This document shows, piece by piece, positions 55,323 through 64,000 of a stretch of DNA of 64,000 nucleotides. Source of the stretch: Acidobacteriota bacterium (GTDB lineage Bacteria; Acidobacteriota; Holophagae; Holophagales; Holophagaceae); contig JACPYP010000002.1 of the NCBI GenBank assembly GCA_016195985.1, forward strand, positions 37,475 through 101,474, given 5' to 3'. The notes beneath the pieces were generated by a model. The model had not been told where the DNA came from. It made no database searches and was given only the letters and a program-made list of their open reading frames with translations. Every line of letters starts with the position of its first letter. The first letter of the stretch is position 1. Position numbers and translations under genes: made by a program.

Positions 55323-56897
55323 ATGTCCCATGCCTCAAGCGGTCTTCCAGCGGACGCTACGGAACGGTCCAGCGCCCCCCAGCTCACGCAGGATCTCGTT
55401 GTGCTCGAACGGGTCATCGGCCGGTCGGCCGCCGGGGCCGCCCGCACCTCGGTGCGCGTGCAGACCCTCGCCCGGGAGATCGAACAGATCTTTTCCAGCA
55501 CCCGTGATATCCAGCAGACGCTGGAAGGACTGGACAGGAACATTTCCGAATCCGCCAGGGCCGCCGAGGAAGGCGCGGAATCCACCCGCCGCATGGCGGA
55601 TCTCACCCTCCAGGGACGCCAGGAGAGCGACCAGGCCGTGGCCACGGTGCGCCAGCTGCAGCAGCAGACCCGGATCACGTCCGAGCGCCTGGAATCCCTC
55701 ATGGGGCATATTCTCAAGGTGAACGAGGTGTCGCAGGTCATCGGCGAGATCGCCGACCGCACCGGCCTGTTGAGCCTCAACGCGGCCATCGAGGCCGCCC
55801 ACGCGGGGGCGGCTGGGCGCGGTTTCGCCGTGGTGGCCGAGGAAGTGCGGAAGCTGGCCGACCGCACCTCCAAGCAGACCGAGGAGATCGGGGCCCTTCT
55901 GGAAGCCATCCGGAAAGATCTTGATCCCGCGCGGGAAGCCATGGAACAGAGCCTGAACCTGGCTTCGGACACCCGCGCCCAGGTGGAGACGGTGGAACAG
56001 CGCTTCTCCGGCATCGCCGATCTGGCGGAATCCACGGCGGGGAATGTGTCCAGCATCGCCCGCACCTCAGCGCAGGAGCAACTGGCGGCCAAGACGCTGG
56101 TGGAGGCCTCCGGGCAATTGCTGGAATCCACGGGCACCCTCAAGGCCGGCGCGGATGCCGTGGCCCAGGACGCCTTCCGTCAGTCCTACCTCTCCGAAGA
56201 GGGCCACCGCCATCTCGCGGCCCATGACACGGGATCCCTCTTCCATCGCGCCCTGCGGCTGTCGCGGGAGCTGGCCGTTTCAAGCACCTCCATTCTGGAG
56301 GCTCCCCTCGCCGAGGGGCGCCTCCGGGAGGCCGACCTGCTGGCGCTGGATTACCGCGAAATCCGGGGGGCGGAGATCCAGAGCCTCTCCCGGTTCTTCA
56401 ACGTGCTGCGGGTGCCCCAGGAGGGCTTCACGCCGCCCAAATACCGCACCGCCTACGATGCCCTGGTGGAGCGCCCGCTGCAGGAGGCCTTCGACCGCAT
56501 CCTGGAACAGGAATCGCGGCTCACCTTCGCCCTGATCATCGATCTGAACAGCTACGGGCCTTCGCACAACAAGCGCTTCTCCCAGGACTGGACGGGCCAG
56601 CCGGACAAGGATCTGGCGGGCAACCGCGTGAAGCGTTTCTTCACGGACAACCGGGTGCTGGTGCGAGGCGCGCGCCACGGCCTGGGCGAGGCGGCCGAGG
56701 CGCTGCCGGACCGGGCCAGCCGAGCCGACTTCCAACGGGTGGCGAACCTCCAGCAGGCATCGGCCAGCCCCCAGGATTTCCTGGTGCAGACCTATGCCCG
56801 GGACACGGGCGCCATCATCACGGTCATCACCGTGCCCCTGCACGTGTGCGGCCAGCGCTGGGGCGCCACCCTGCTGGGCTGGTCCAGCGAGGACTAG
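55323..56897 (+). CDS. Soluble methyl-accepting chemotaxis protein
   Basis: A 524-aa protein with no membrane span or signal. The signalling hairpin tip is in [39 protein letters not shown] (about residues 143-180). Behind it a helical stretch leads to a C-terminal sensor-like region (about 345-515) with [22 protein letters not shown] and [10 protein letters not shown], a block seen in other receptors. The order, signalling part first and sensor last, suits a cytoplasmic receptor. No che genes are adjacent. Confidence 0.85.
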   Translation: MSHASSGLPADATERSSAPQLTQDLVVLERVIGRSAAGAARTSVRVQTLAREIEQIFSSTRDIQQTLEGLDRNISESARAAEEGAESTRRMADLTLQGRQESDQAVATVRQLQQQTRITSERLESLMGHILKVNEVSQVIGEIADRTGLLSLNAAIEAAHAGAAGRGFAVVAEEVRKLADRTSKQTEEIGALLEAIRKDLDPAREAMEQSLNLASDTRAQVETVEQRFSGIADLAESTAGNVSSIARTSAQEQLAAKTLVEASGQLLESTGTLKAGADAVAQDAFRQSYLSEEGHRHLAAHDTGSLFHRALRLSRELAVSSTSILEAPLAEGRLREADLLALDYREIRGAEIQSLSRFFNVLRVPQEGFTPPKYRTAYDALVERPLQEAFDRILEQESRLTFALIIDLNSYGPSHNKRFSQDWTGQPDKDLAGNRVKRFFTDNRVLVRGARHGLGEAAEALPDRASRADFQRVANLQQASASPQDFLVQTYARDTGAIITVITVPLHVCGQRWGATLLGWSSED

Positions 56898-56903
56898 GTT
56901 TGG

Positions 56904-58400
56904 CTAGGGAATCTTGGGATTGATCTCTTCCAGGTGGCGCATGGCGTCCGGATTTTTCGGATCCAGCTCAAGAACCCTACGATAGTGAATCGCCGCGGAG
57001 CGGTCGTCTCCATTGACGCGAAAGGCCTGGGCCAAGCTGTCATGAGCATTCGCGCTGTTTGGAAAGCGGTCTGCGATCAGCCTGAATACGGCAAGAGCCT
57101 GCGGCGCCCGCCCCGTACTGAGCAAGCGGTAGCCCCAATCATTCATTTCCAATTCGGGCCAGACAAGGTTGGGATCTCTCTCCTCAATCCCGGCAGCTAT
57201 TGATGAAGCCTGATCGTAGCCCCGCTCCTCCAACGCGATGCGCAGGGCTGGGACTCCGGAGAGTTGAAGGCCAGGAGCATAGATGGAAGCGATCTTGTCG
57301 ATCATGTCTTCTGGGAAGGACCCAGCGAGGTTGGTCAGGATGACGACCCCGACGCCATCCTCCGGATAGATGGAGAAGGCGGCTCGACCCCCGCCAGTCA
57401 TGCCCACGGAGCGGTGGGTTCCGCGCGACAGCACCTGCCAGCCCAACCCCCATTGTCCCAGCCGCCCATTCTTAAAGGCGACCGGCGACCACAGTGTTTC
57501 GAGGCTCGCCTCCTTGAGCAGCCGGTGACCCTGCAGCGCGATCATCCAGCGAGCCACATCCTGGGCAGTGCTGTTGAGGCCGGAGGATGCCCTTCGGAAG
57601 GGCAGAAACCGTTCGGAAGCGGTGGTCAAGGTGGGGGGTGTCGTGGAAGATGGCGCCCGATAACCCGCGATTGTCGGTCCGGTCAGGCTCCATCGATAGG
57701 TCGGCGCTTTGTTCGCAATGACCGAATAGGTGTCGCCGTAGGCTGTTTGAGACATACCGGCCATGCGGATCTGCTCCTCGGCCAGCGGGGCCGCGGGGGC
57801 CCGGCCTTCGATCTGATTCACGACTCGCTGAATCAAGGTGTAGTTGGTCTGACAGTAGTGGAAGCGGTCGCCTGGCTGGAAGGTGATTGGGCGAGATTGG
57901 ACCCAGGCCCAGGCCTCCAGCTCATTGGTTTCCACGGTGGGCGCGCCCATGATGTCGGGCAGGCCGGATGTGTGGCTGAGCAGTTGTCGAATCGTGACCT
58001 TTCGCCAGGACTCTGGGAGGTCGTTCAGGTAATGTCCAACCGGAGCAGAAAGATCAAGCTTGCCCTGTTCGACCAGCCGGACGGCTGCGACGCCGGTGAA
58101 GGCTTTGGTGATCGAGTTGATCGCAAATACCGTTTTGTCCGTGACGGGAACACCGAACTCGACGCTGGCCACTCCATACTGCCGGAGGAGGACGACCTGA
58201 CCGTTCTTGATGACTCCGACCGCCATGCCAGGGATTTTGAGCCTCTCCATTTGCATGTTGAGGTACCTGTCGACTTGGTCAACCTCCTTTTCTTGAGTGG
58301 CTGCGGCCATCGGCAAGATGGCAAGCATCGCTGCCATGACGGGTCGCAACGGCAGGTTGAGTCCCCTCCTCAGGGAAATTGAAATGAGTAGATGTTTCAT
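56904..58400 (-). CDS. Serine beta-lactamase-fold hydrolase with C-terminal TPR
   Basis: A 498-aa secreted protein: signal (AAMLAILPMAAATQ), beta-lactamase/class C-like domain with the nucleophile Ser in NSITKAF (S-x-x-K), and a TPR-like tail (FRLIADRFPNSANAHDSLAQAFRVNGDDRSAAIHYRRVLELDP). The usual Y-x-N position reads YCQTNY, an Asn to Gln change, or the Asn is shifted by two. It may be an esterase or peptidase, not a resistance enzyme. Base composition looks lower in GC than its neighbours, which hints at acquisition. Confidence 0.85.
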   Translation of the reverse strand: MKHLLISISLRRGLNLPLRPVMAAMLAILPMAAATQEKEVDQVDRYLNMQMERLKIPGMAVGVIKNGQVVLLRQYGVASVEFGVPVTDKTVFAINSITKAFTGVAAVRLVEQGKLDLSAPVGHYLNDLPESWRKVTIRQLLSHTSGLPDIMGAPTVETNELEAWAWVQSRPITFQPGDRFHYCQTNYTLIQRVVNQIEGRAPAAPLAEEQIRMAGMSQTAYGDTYSVIANKAPTYRWSLTGPTIAGYRAPSSTTPPTLTTASERFLPFRRASSGLNSTAQDVARWMIALQGHRLLKEASLETLWSPVAFKNGRLGQWGLGWQVLSRGTHRSVGMTGGGRAAFSIYPEDGVGVVILTNLAGSFPEDMIDKIASIYAPGLQLSGVPALRIALEERGYDQASSIAAGIEERDPNLVWPELEMNDWGYRLLSTGRAPQALAVFRLIADRFPNSANAHDSLAQAFRVNGDDRSAAIHYRRVLELDPKNPDAMRHLEEINPKIP

Positions 58401-58464
58401 TGAGGCCCCGAATTCGCTCTAGAAAGAATCAGACCCGAGATCGATTCCTTCGGTTGAAGCGGCT

Positions 58465-59853
58465 TCAGACCGGCTTCGCCTCGAGTTTCCGCTCCAGTGT
58501 GAAGCGGCCGAGGGCCAGCTTTCCCAGCGCTCGCGCCAGGGCCTCCCGGCTGCAGGCCAACTCGGCGCTCCAGGCCTCCAGGGGCAGCTCGCCACCTTCG
58601 GAGTGGGTTTCGGTCCAGGCTTGCCACAACGCCGACAGGCCGGCGGCGTCGGGTTCCTGCCGGTCCCGCCAGCTGCGCTCCTGGGGGCGCCTGGGCTCGT
58701 AGAAGGCCGTGCCTTTCAGCTTGTCGGGGAGGAAGGTCTGCGCCCGGTCATAGTCGTCGTGGGAGTAGTGGTAGCCCGCGCCGCGCCCGGCCTTGCGGGC
58801 CGTGGCCGTGTGGGCGTCGCGGATGGCCTCGGGAATGGGCGCGTCATCGGCGGCCAGGGCCGCGTCCACGGCCAGGATCGTGGCATTGCTCTTGGCTGCA
58901 TTGGCCACGTAGATGACGGCCTGGGCCAGCGGAATGCGGGCCTCGGGCCAGCCGATCTGCTCCACGGCGCGGCTGGCGGCTTCCGCGAGGATGAAGGCCT
59001 GGGGATCGGCGTTGCCCACGTCCTCGGCGGCGCAGACCATGAGCCGCCGGGCGATGAAACGGGGATCCTCGCCGCCGCGGATCATGCGGCTCAGGTAGTA
59101 GAGGGCCGCGTCGGCGTCGGAGCCGCGAAGGCTCTTCTGGAAGGCCGAGGCCAGGTCGTAGTGGCCGTCGGCGCGGTCGAACATCATGCGTCCGCCCAAG
59201 GCGCCCTGGAGGGACTCCAGATCGGGATCCGGCATCTCCATCCAGGTTTCCAGGCCTGACAGCGCTGAGCGCAGATCGCCGCCCGCCCAGTGGGAGAGCC
59301 ACTCGAACACGTCGCCAGGCTCGGGAATGCCGGGCCGTTCCTTGGCCCAGGCGCGCTTCAGCACCTGCTGGATGTGGATGGGCTCCAACGCCTTGAGCGC
59401 GATGAGCTGGCAGCGGCTGCGGAGCGCGGGGTTCAGGTAGAAGGCGGGATTCTCCGTGGTGGCGCCGATCAGTACCGCTTCCCCGCGTTCCAGGAAGGGC
59501 AGAAGGATGTCCTGCTGGGCCCGGTTGAAACGGTGGATCTCGTCCAGGAACACCACGGGCGGCACACTGCGGAACAGCGGCATCTCGCGGCTGTCCGCCA
59601 GGAATTTCTTCAGCTCCGCGGCGCTGCCGCTGACGCCGGAAAACTCCATGAAGCCGTGCCCCGTGGCTTCCGCCAGGATGCGGGCCAGGGTGGTCTTGCC
59701 CGTGCCTGGCGGTCCCCACATCACCATGGAGGGCAGCCGCCCGCCCGCCGTGAGCCGCGTCAGGGCGCCCTTGGGGCCGAGGAGGTGGGACTGGCCCACC
59801 ACCTCGTCGAGGGTGGCCGGGCGCAGGCGTTCGGGGAGGGGAACGTGGGACAT
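58465..59853 (-). CDS. rarA: Replication-associated recombination protein A (MgsA/RarA AAA ATPase)
   Basis: A 462-aa AAA+ clamp-loader-like ATPase acting at stalled forks. Walker [12 protein letters not shown], Walker B VVFLDEIHRFN, sensor 1 IGATTENPAF, and the late GAGYHYSHDDYDRAQTFLPDKLKGTAFYEP block are diagnostic. GGAGG precedes ATG 59853. The C-terminal 60 residues beyond the PxxY-type ending are an extra tail. It is divergent from the AlaX-like gene. Confidence 0.93.
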   Translation of the reverse strand: MSHVPLPERLRPATLDEVVGQSHLLGPKGALTRLTAGGRLPSMVMWGPPGTGKTTLARILAEATGHGFMEFSGVSGSAAELKKFLADSREMPLFRSVPPVVFLDEIHRFNRAQQDILLPFLERGEAVLIGATTENPAFYLNPALRSRCQLIALKALEPIHIQQVLKRAWAKERPGIPEPGDVFEWLSHWAGGDLRSALSGLETWMEMPDPDLESLQGALGGRMMFDRADGHYDLASAFQKSLRGSDADAALYYLSRMIRGGEDPRFIARRLMVCAAEDVGNADPQAFILAEAASRAVEQIGWPEARIPLAQAVIYVANAAKSNATILAVDAALAADDAPIPEAIRDAHTATARKAGRGAGYHYSHDDYDRAQTFLPDKLKGTAFYEPRRPQERSWRDRQEPDAAGLSALWQAWTETHSEGGELPLEAWSAELACSREALARALGKLALGRFTLERKLEAKPV

Positions 59854-59895
59854 GGCGACCTCCAGCCTATCAGCCACCTGTGCTAGGCTCCCCGC

Positions 59896-61083
59896 ATGTC
59901 CAACCTTCCCGCCTACGAACGCGACCCTTTTGCCACCGCCCTGGAGACGCGAATCGTCGCCCATGGCGAGGAGCAAGGCCGGCCCTTCGCGGTGTTGGAG
60001 GACACGCTCTTCTATCCTGAGGGCGGAGGTCAGCCCTGCGACTTCGGCACCGTGAACGGCGTCTCTGTGGTGGATGTCCAGAAGCGCGGCGGCGAGATCC
60101 GCCACTACCTTGGAGCGGCCCTGGCCGAAGGCCGGGCCTCGCTGAAGCTGGACTGGGCCCGGCGCTTCGACCACATGCAGCAGCACACGGGCCAGCACCT
60201 GCTCACCGCCGTGGCCCAGGACCAGTTCAAGTGGGAGACGACGGCCTTCCATTTGGGCGCGGTCACCTGCGACATCGAGTTGAGCGCTGCCTCCATTTCG
60301 TTGCGCGAAATGGAGCGATTGGAAGAGGCCGTGGCCGAGGAGATCCGCGCCCGGCGTGAGATCACGGCCCGCTGGGTGAGCGCGGAGGGGTATGCCCAGG
60401 AGGCGGTGCGCTCCCGGGGCCTGCCCGAGGGCCACAGCGGCGACATCCGCCTGGTGCAGATCGCGGGCGTGGACCTGAATACCTGCGGAGGCACGCATCT
60501 CCGCCACACGGGCGAGATCGAGGCCCTGAAGCTGCTGGGCGCCGAGAGCATCCGCGGCGGCACCCGGCTGTTCTACGTGGCCGGGGGCCGCCTCCGTGCG
60601 CGCCTGGGCGCCCACGAGCAGCGCAACGCCGCCCTGCGCGCCGCTCTGGGTGCGCCGGACGAGGATCTGATGCCCGCGTTGCAAACCAAGCTGGACCAGC
60701 TGCTGGCCCTGGACCGGCGGACCCGGAAGCTGGAAGAGGAACTGGCGGAGCACATGGCCGCGGCCCTGGCCGCACGGCCGGGCGCGTGGGTGGACATGCA
60801 CCTGGAGCACAAGGATGCGGCCTTCCTGCAGAAGCTGGCCCGGGGCATCCTGACGGCGGATCCCGCCAAGGCGGTGTTCCTCACCACCGAAACGAACGGG
60901 CAGGGGCTCTTTCTCCTGAGTGCGGGCGAGGCTTCGGGCCTGGACGTGCCCGCGGCCGGAAAGGCCGTGGCCGCGGCCCTCGGCGCCAAGGGCGGGGGCT
61001 CGGGCAAGTCCTTCCAGGGCAAGGCGCCGAGCCTGGCGGGGCGGCCCCAGGCCTTGGAGGCCCTGGGAGTCGTGGGACACTGA
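59896..61083 (+). CDS. Alanyl-tRNA editing protein, AlaX-L type
   Basis: A 395-aa protein built like the C-terminal part of alanyl-tRNA synthetase: editing domain with HMQQHTGQHLL (H-x3-H) and the second site CGGTHLRHTGEI, then a coiled coil and a DHHA1-like domain. It probably hydrolyses Ser-tRNA(Ala). The aminoacylation domain is absent. It starts 42 bp from rarA and 7 bp before the desulfurase gene. Confidence 0.9.
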   Translation: MSNLPAYERDPFATALETRIVAHGEEQGRPFAVLEDTLFYPEGGGQPCDFGTVNGVSVVDVQKRGGEIRHYLGAALAEGRASLKLDWARRFDHMQQHTGQHLLTAVAQDQFKWETTAFHLGAVTCDIELSAASISLREMERLEEAVAEEIRARREITARWVSAEGYAQEAVRSRGLPEGHSGDIRLVQIAGVDLNTCGGTHLRHTGEIEALKLLGAESIRGGTRLFYVAGGRLRARLGAHEQRNAALRAALGAPDEDLMPALQTKLDQLLALDRRTRKLEEELAEHMAAALAARPGAWVDMHLEHKDAAFLQKLARGILTADPAKAVFLTTETNGQGLFLLSAGEASGLDVPAAGKAVAAALGAKGGGSGKSFQGKAPSLAGRPQALEALGVVGH

Positions 61084-61090
61084 TCCCGCC

Positions 61091-62242
61091 ATGGATCTGA
61101 TCTACCTCGACCACAACGCCACTTCGGCCCTCGATCCCGAGGCCTTCGAGGCCATGCGGCCCTGGTTCACGGAGCGCTTCGGCAACGCCAGCGCGGCCTA
61201 TGCCCTGGGCCACCTGTCCGACGGCGCCGTGGTGGCAGCCCGGGAACAGGTGGCGGATCTGGTGGGCTGCGCTCCGGCGGAAATCGTCTTCACCTCCGGT
61301 GGCACCGAAAGCCTCAACCACGCCGTGAAAGGTGTGTGGGAGTCCTTCCCCGCCAAGCGGCATTTGGTCGCCACGGCGGTGGAACACCCGGCCCTGCGGG
61401 CCCTGGCGCTGTGGTGGAAGGCCCAGGGCGGCGAGGTGACCGATGCCGGTGTGGACGGGGACGGACGCCTCGATTTGGCGGCCCTGGAAGCCGCCATCCG
61501 CCCCGACACGGCCCTGGTGGCGGTGATGGCCGCGAACAATGAAACCGGCGTGCTCTTTCCGGTGGCCGAGGCCGCGGGTCTCGCCAAGGCGAAGGGCGCC
61601 CTCTTCCTGGTGGACGCCACCCAGGCCGCGGGCCGGATTCCGGTGCAGGCCCCGGCCTGGGGCGCCGATCTGCTCTGTCTCAGCGGCCACAAATTCCATG
61701 GCCCCAAGGGCACGGGCCTGCTCATGATCCGGCGCGGGGTGCGCCTGAAGCCGCTGATGGCCGGCGGCTCCCAGGAGCGGGGCCGGCGCGGCGGCACGGA
61801 AAACGTTCCTGGCATCGTGGGGCTGGGCCGGGCGGCCCAGCTGGCCCAGGCGCGGCTGGGCGACATGGCCCGCGTCCGCGCGATGAGAGATGGCCTCGAA
61901 GCCCAGCTTCTGGCCATCGTTCCGGAGATGCGAATCCACGGCGCGGCCGCCGAGCGCCTGCCCAACACCAGCCTGATGGGATTCGCGGGCCTCGAAGGGG
62001 AGGCCCTGCAGTTGAAGCTGGCCGAGCGTGGCATCTGCGTGTCCACGGGCAGCGCCTGCAGCACGGGCATGCGGGAGCCCAGCCACGTGCTGCGCGCCAT
62101 GCAGGTGCCCCAGCCCTACGCCCAGGGCACCGTGCGCCTCAGCCTGGGACACGGCACCACGGAAGGCGAGCTTCAGCAGGTCGCCGGGCTTCTGCCTGAG
62201 TTGGTGGCTGAATTGCGGGCCCTTGGCCGGAAACCCATCTAG
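61091..62242 (+). CDS. Cysteine desulfurase, NifS/IscS family
   Basis: A 383-aa PLP enzyme that mobilises sulfur from cysteine. Features: YLDHNATSALDPE, TSGGTESLNHAVKG, HKFHGPKGTG with the PLP Lys in SGHKFHG, and the catalytic Cys in STGSACSTG. ATG 61091 is chosen over upstream frames inside the AlaX gene. The length and the SACSTG loop suit a group I enzyme; Fe-S scaffold genes are not adjacent. Confidence 0.93.
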   Translation: MDLIYLDHNATSALDPEAFEAMRPWFTERFGNASAAYALGHLSDGAVVAAREQVADLVGCAPAEIVFTSGGTESLNHAVKGVWESFPAKRHLVATAVEHPALRALALWWKAQGGEVTDAGVDGDGRLDLAALEAAIRPDTALVAVMAANNETGVLFPVAEAAGLAKAKGALFLVDATQAAGRIPVQAPAWGADLLCLSGHKFHGPKGTGLLMIRRGVRLKPLMAGGSQERGRRGGTENVPGIVGLGRAAQLAQARLGDMARVRAMRDGLEAQLLAIVPEMRIHGAAAERLPNTSLMGFAGLEGEALQLKLAERGICVSTGSACSTGMREPSHVLRAMQVPQPYAQGTVRLSLGHGTTEGELQQVAGLLPELVAELRALGRKPI

Positions 62243-62638
62243 GCCGGGAAATCCGCCGGGAGGACTGAGGGCACGGATGAGAAATCGGTCATGCATTCAT
62301 CCGTGTGCATCCGTGTAATCCGTGGCTAAAGAAACTCCTTTCCCGTTTATCGGCATGGCTCAGCTTGAAGATGCCCACGAAGGGGCGCTTTCCATCCCCG
62401 TCACCCCTTTGCGGGCGGGGGCCACAGGCCCGGGTGACTCGCCACCGTGTGGTCAGGCCCCCTTCGCGTCCTTGCCTTTCCATGAGGCTGAGGCTCGCCG
62501 ATAACCGGGTCGCCTTTTTTGGCCACGGATGAACACGGATAAAAGCATTCGGCATCGATCCCCTGCATCCCCTCCATACCGGCCAAGAAAAGCTGATTTA
62601 GCCGGGGTGGAGGGGATGGATGGGAATCCATCGAGGAT
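62243..62638. repeat. Repeat-rich intergenic region, no gene
   Basis: Holds ATTCATCCGTGTGCATCCG plus AATCCGTGG (62295-62330), the complement CCACGGATGAACACGGAT (62523-62540), and a hairpin-like element (62568-62624; CCCCTCCATACCGGC...TTTAGCCGGGGTGGAGGGGATGGATG) that resembles 52871-52932. Short frames here look random. Confidence 0.75.
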
Positions 62639-63616
62639 TCATTCCTTATCGAGCAGCTCCTTGGCGTAGTGCTCCACGGCGTAGGGCAGCCAGCGGCGGC
62701 CAGGGAGGTCCCGGCTCAGGTAGCCCATGTGGCCGCCCCGGGCTTCCAGGTGGAGGTGCACGGCGGGCGACGGCTTGGATTCCGCGGCGTGGCGCCAGGG
62801 GATGAAGGGATCGTCCTGGGCCATGAGGAGTACCGTGGGCACGGTGATCTTCGACAGGTGGTGCCGAGCCGAACACGTGGCGTAGTAGCCCTCCGCGGTT
62901 CCGAAGGCGCCAGCCTGGCTGGTGTAGGCGTCGTCGAATTCCCGCAGGCTCATGGTGGGCCAGGTCCTGTAGCTGTCGGGGATAAGGCCGTCGGCGATCC
63001 GCTCCTGGATGGCCCGGCGGCAGCGGCGGATGAAGCGCAGCTCGTAGAGGCGGTTGAGGCCCTGGTGGATGGTCTCCGAACAGGCCGCCAGATCCAGGGG
63101 CGGGTTCACGGCGATGGCCGCGTCGGGCTGGGCGGCCGGTTCGCGCAGCCCGCCACCCAGGTTCAGCAGCAGCGCGTTGGCCGAGAGGGAGTACCCGATG
63201 GCCAGCTGGCGCAAGTCAGGATGCCGCTCCCGGGCCGCGGCGAAGGCGGCGCCCAGATCATCGCCGGAACCGCTGTGGTAGGGCTTCCGGGCCAGACCGC
63301 GGCCCGAGCCGCAGCCGCGGTGGTTCACGGTCCAGACGTGGTGGCCCAACCCGCGGGCCAGGGCCACGGTGCGTCGCACGTAGTGGGCCTGGTCGTCGCC
63401 GCCCAGGCCGTGGAAGACGAGCGTGAGCACGTCGGTTTCGCCCGGGTAGTGCCGCCCCGCGAGCTGGTCGCCGTCGGGCAGCGGGATGAGAAAGGGCTGG
63501 GAGGGATGATCCAGCGAGTCACCGGGCAGGTAGTTGCCGAGGATGGTCTGTAGGTGCCCCGAGGCGGCCCACCAGGGGGCGCGGCAGGGCAGGGGCGGGG
63601 GCGTCAGCTTGCGCAT
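62639..63616 (-). CDS. YheT-family alpha/beta hydrolase
   Basis: A 325-aa hydrolase. WWAASGHLQTILGNYLP at the N-terminus, LVFHGLGGDDQAHYVR, NHRGCGSGRG, the nucleophile elbow GYSLSANALLL (Ser in YSLSAN), the acid in AQDDPFIP and the His in GGHMGYLS are the family pattern. The ATG at 63616 is preferred; the longer frame reaches into the tandem repeat array and is not credible. Physiological substrate unknown. Confidence 0.9.
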   Translation of the reverse strand: MRKLTPPPLPCRAPWWAASGHLQTILGNYLPGDSLDHPSQPFLIPLPDGDQLAGRHYPGETDVLTLVFHGLGGDDQAHYVRRTVALARGLGHHVWTVNHRGCGSGRGLARKPYHSGSGDDLGAAFAAARERHPDLRQLAIGYSLSANALLLNLGGGLREPAAQPDAAIAVNPPLDLAACSETIHQGLNRLYELRFIRRCRRAIQERIADGLIPDSYRTWPTMSLREFDDAYTSQAGAFGTAEGYYATCSARHHLSKITVPTVLLMAQDDPFIPWRHAAESKPSPAVHLHLEARGGHMGYLSRDLPGRRWLPYAVEHYAKELLDKE

Positions 63617-63639
63617 CCTCCCAGTGTGCCCTGACCAAA

Positions 63640-64000
63640 CCGGCGGGGGGACATCGCGGGCGGAGCGAGCAGGCGGTTCAGGCGCGGAGCAGGGAGGCAC
63701 TGAGGGTGGCGGAGGCCGACCGAAGGGCGGGGGTGTGCGGGGGGACATCGCGAGCAGAGCGAGCAGGCGGTTCAGGCGCGGAGCAGGGAGGCACTGAGGG
63801 CGGCGGAGGCCGACCGAAGGGCGGGGGTGCGGGGGGACATAGCGAGCAGAGCGAGCAGGCGGTTCAGGCGGGGAGCAGGGAGGCACTGAGGGCGGCGGAG
63901 GCCGACCGCAGGGCGGGGGTGTGCGGAGGGACATCGCGAGCAGAGCGAGCAGGCGGTTCAGGCGCGGAGCAGGGAGGCACTGAGGGCGGCGGAGGCCGAC
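63640..64000. repeat. Tandem array of 92-94 bp units, running off the window
   Basis: At least four units mark themselves by GGGACAT(C/A)GCG at about 63648, 63742, 63834 and 63928 (spacings 94, 92 and 94), each followed by GAGCGAGCAGGCGGTTCAGG and GCAGGGAGGCACTGAGG. The units differ by a few substitutions and 2-bp indels, which shift frame between copies, so the array is probably non-coding. The last copy is cut by the window end. Confidence 0.9.

Noticed and set aside
56904..58400. Beta-lactam resistance gene
   Set aside because: Fold and S-x-x-K match, but the second motif is changed and the TPR tail suggests a different physiological substrate.
58465..61092. An 875-codon frame suggesting a rarA fusion
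   Set aside because: The N-terminal 413 codons are antisense to the AlaX-like gene; a good ribosome site starts rarA at 59853.
62639..63934. A longer hydrolase with a Pro-rich repetitive N-terminus
   Set aside because: The extension is translated from the tandem repeats; the family N-terminus begins at 63616.
63640..64000. CRISPR array
   Set aside because: Units are 92-94 bp and contiguous, with no repeat-spacer alternation and no cas genes.

Overview
The window is a high-GC bacterial chromosome segment with densely packed genes, many overlapping by 4 bp (ATGA or GTGA). The gene mix (paired bacillithiol genes bshB1-bshC, DUF4388 and TPR proteins, CsgG-like and bactofilin-M23 genes, a UbiA/MqnP-type prenyltransferase, very high GC) resembles Acidobacteriota of the Holophaga/Geothrix type. 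That placement rests on gene content from memory, not on a search. I saw no rRNA, tRNA or CRISPR array.

Layout. 1-8.3 kb: a seven-gene minus-strand operon bshC-bshB1-tilS-ftsH-folP-glmM-ftsW (thiol redox buffer, tRNA modification, proteolysis, folate, cell wall). 8.3-10.9 kb: a hypothetical gene, a DUF4010 membrane protein, a small basic protein and a STAS protein. 11-18.1 kb: a plus-strand run of aldehyde dehydrogenase, pta, purN, nnr, tsaE, rmuC and an HNH nuclease, facing pabB. 19.5-22.2 kb: pepA with a strong terminator, an HU/IHF-like gene and a CsgG-like secreted protein. 22.2-26 kb: a minus-strand group of FHA-GAF histidine kinase, ispF, lipoprotein, ferredoxin and hydrolase, divergent from ruvB (26.1 kb). 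27.1-30.6 kb: bactofilin with M23 peptidase, ubiA, a secreted protein and a cyclophilin. 38.5-49.7 kb: housekeeping genes (GyrI-like, tag, metG, arsC-like, xthA, TPR proteins, DUF4388, tdk, glutaryl-CoA dehydrogenase). 49.8-63.6 kb: a lipoprotein, a large secreted protein, a universal stress protein, two pirins, a soluble chemotaxis receptor, a serine hydrolase, rarA, an AlaX-type editing protein, a cysteine desulfurase and a YheT-type hydrolase. The window ends in a tandem array of 92-94 bp units.

The main discovery is a 7,029-bp transposon at 31150-38178. It has imperfect 25-bp terminal inverted repeats and is flanked by a perfect 15-bp target duplication. It splits a WYL/YafY-type regulator gene in two: the HTH half is at 38.2-38.4 kb and the WYL half at 30.6-31.1 kb. 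Removing the element and one repeat copy restores a 240-codon reading frame exactly. The cargo is a complete SfiI-type restriction-modification system: an endonuclease whose D79/D100/K102 match the catalytic residues I recall for SfiI, and a convergent SPPY-type DNA methyltransferase. With it come an IS4-like DDE transposase, an Xre regulator with a perfect 18-bp palindromic operator, two winged-helix proteins and two tandem small proteins sharing a precisely spaced Cys/His motif. The last four have no function I recognise and may be accessory parts of the defence island.

Intergenic regions near 10.2, 52.7-53.1 and 62.3-62.6 kb carry degenerate inverted repeats built on ATCCGTG or CACGAAG words. 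Two of them share a hairpin-like element.
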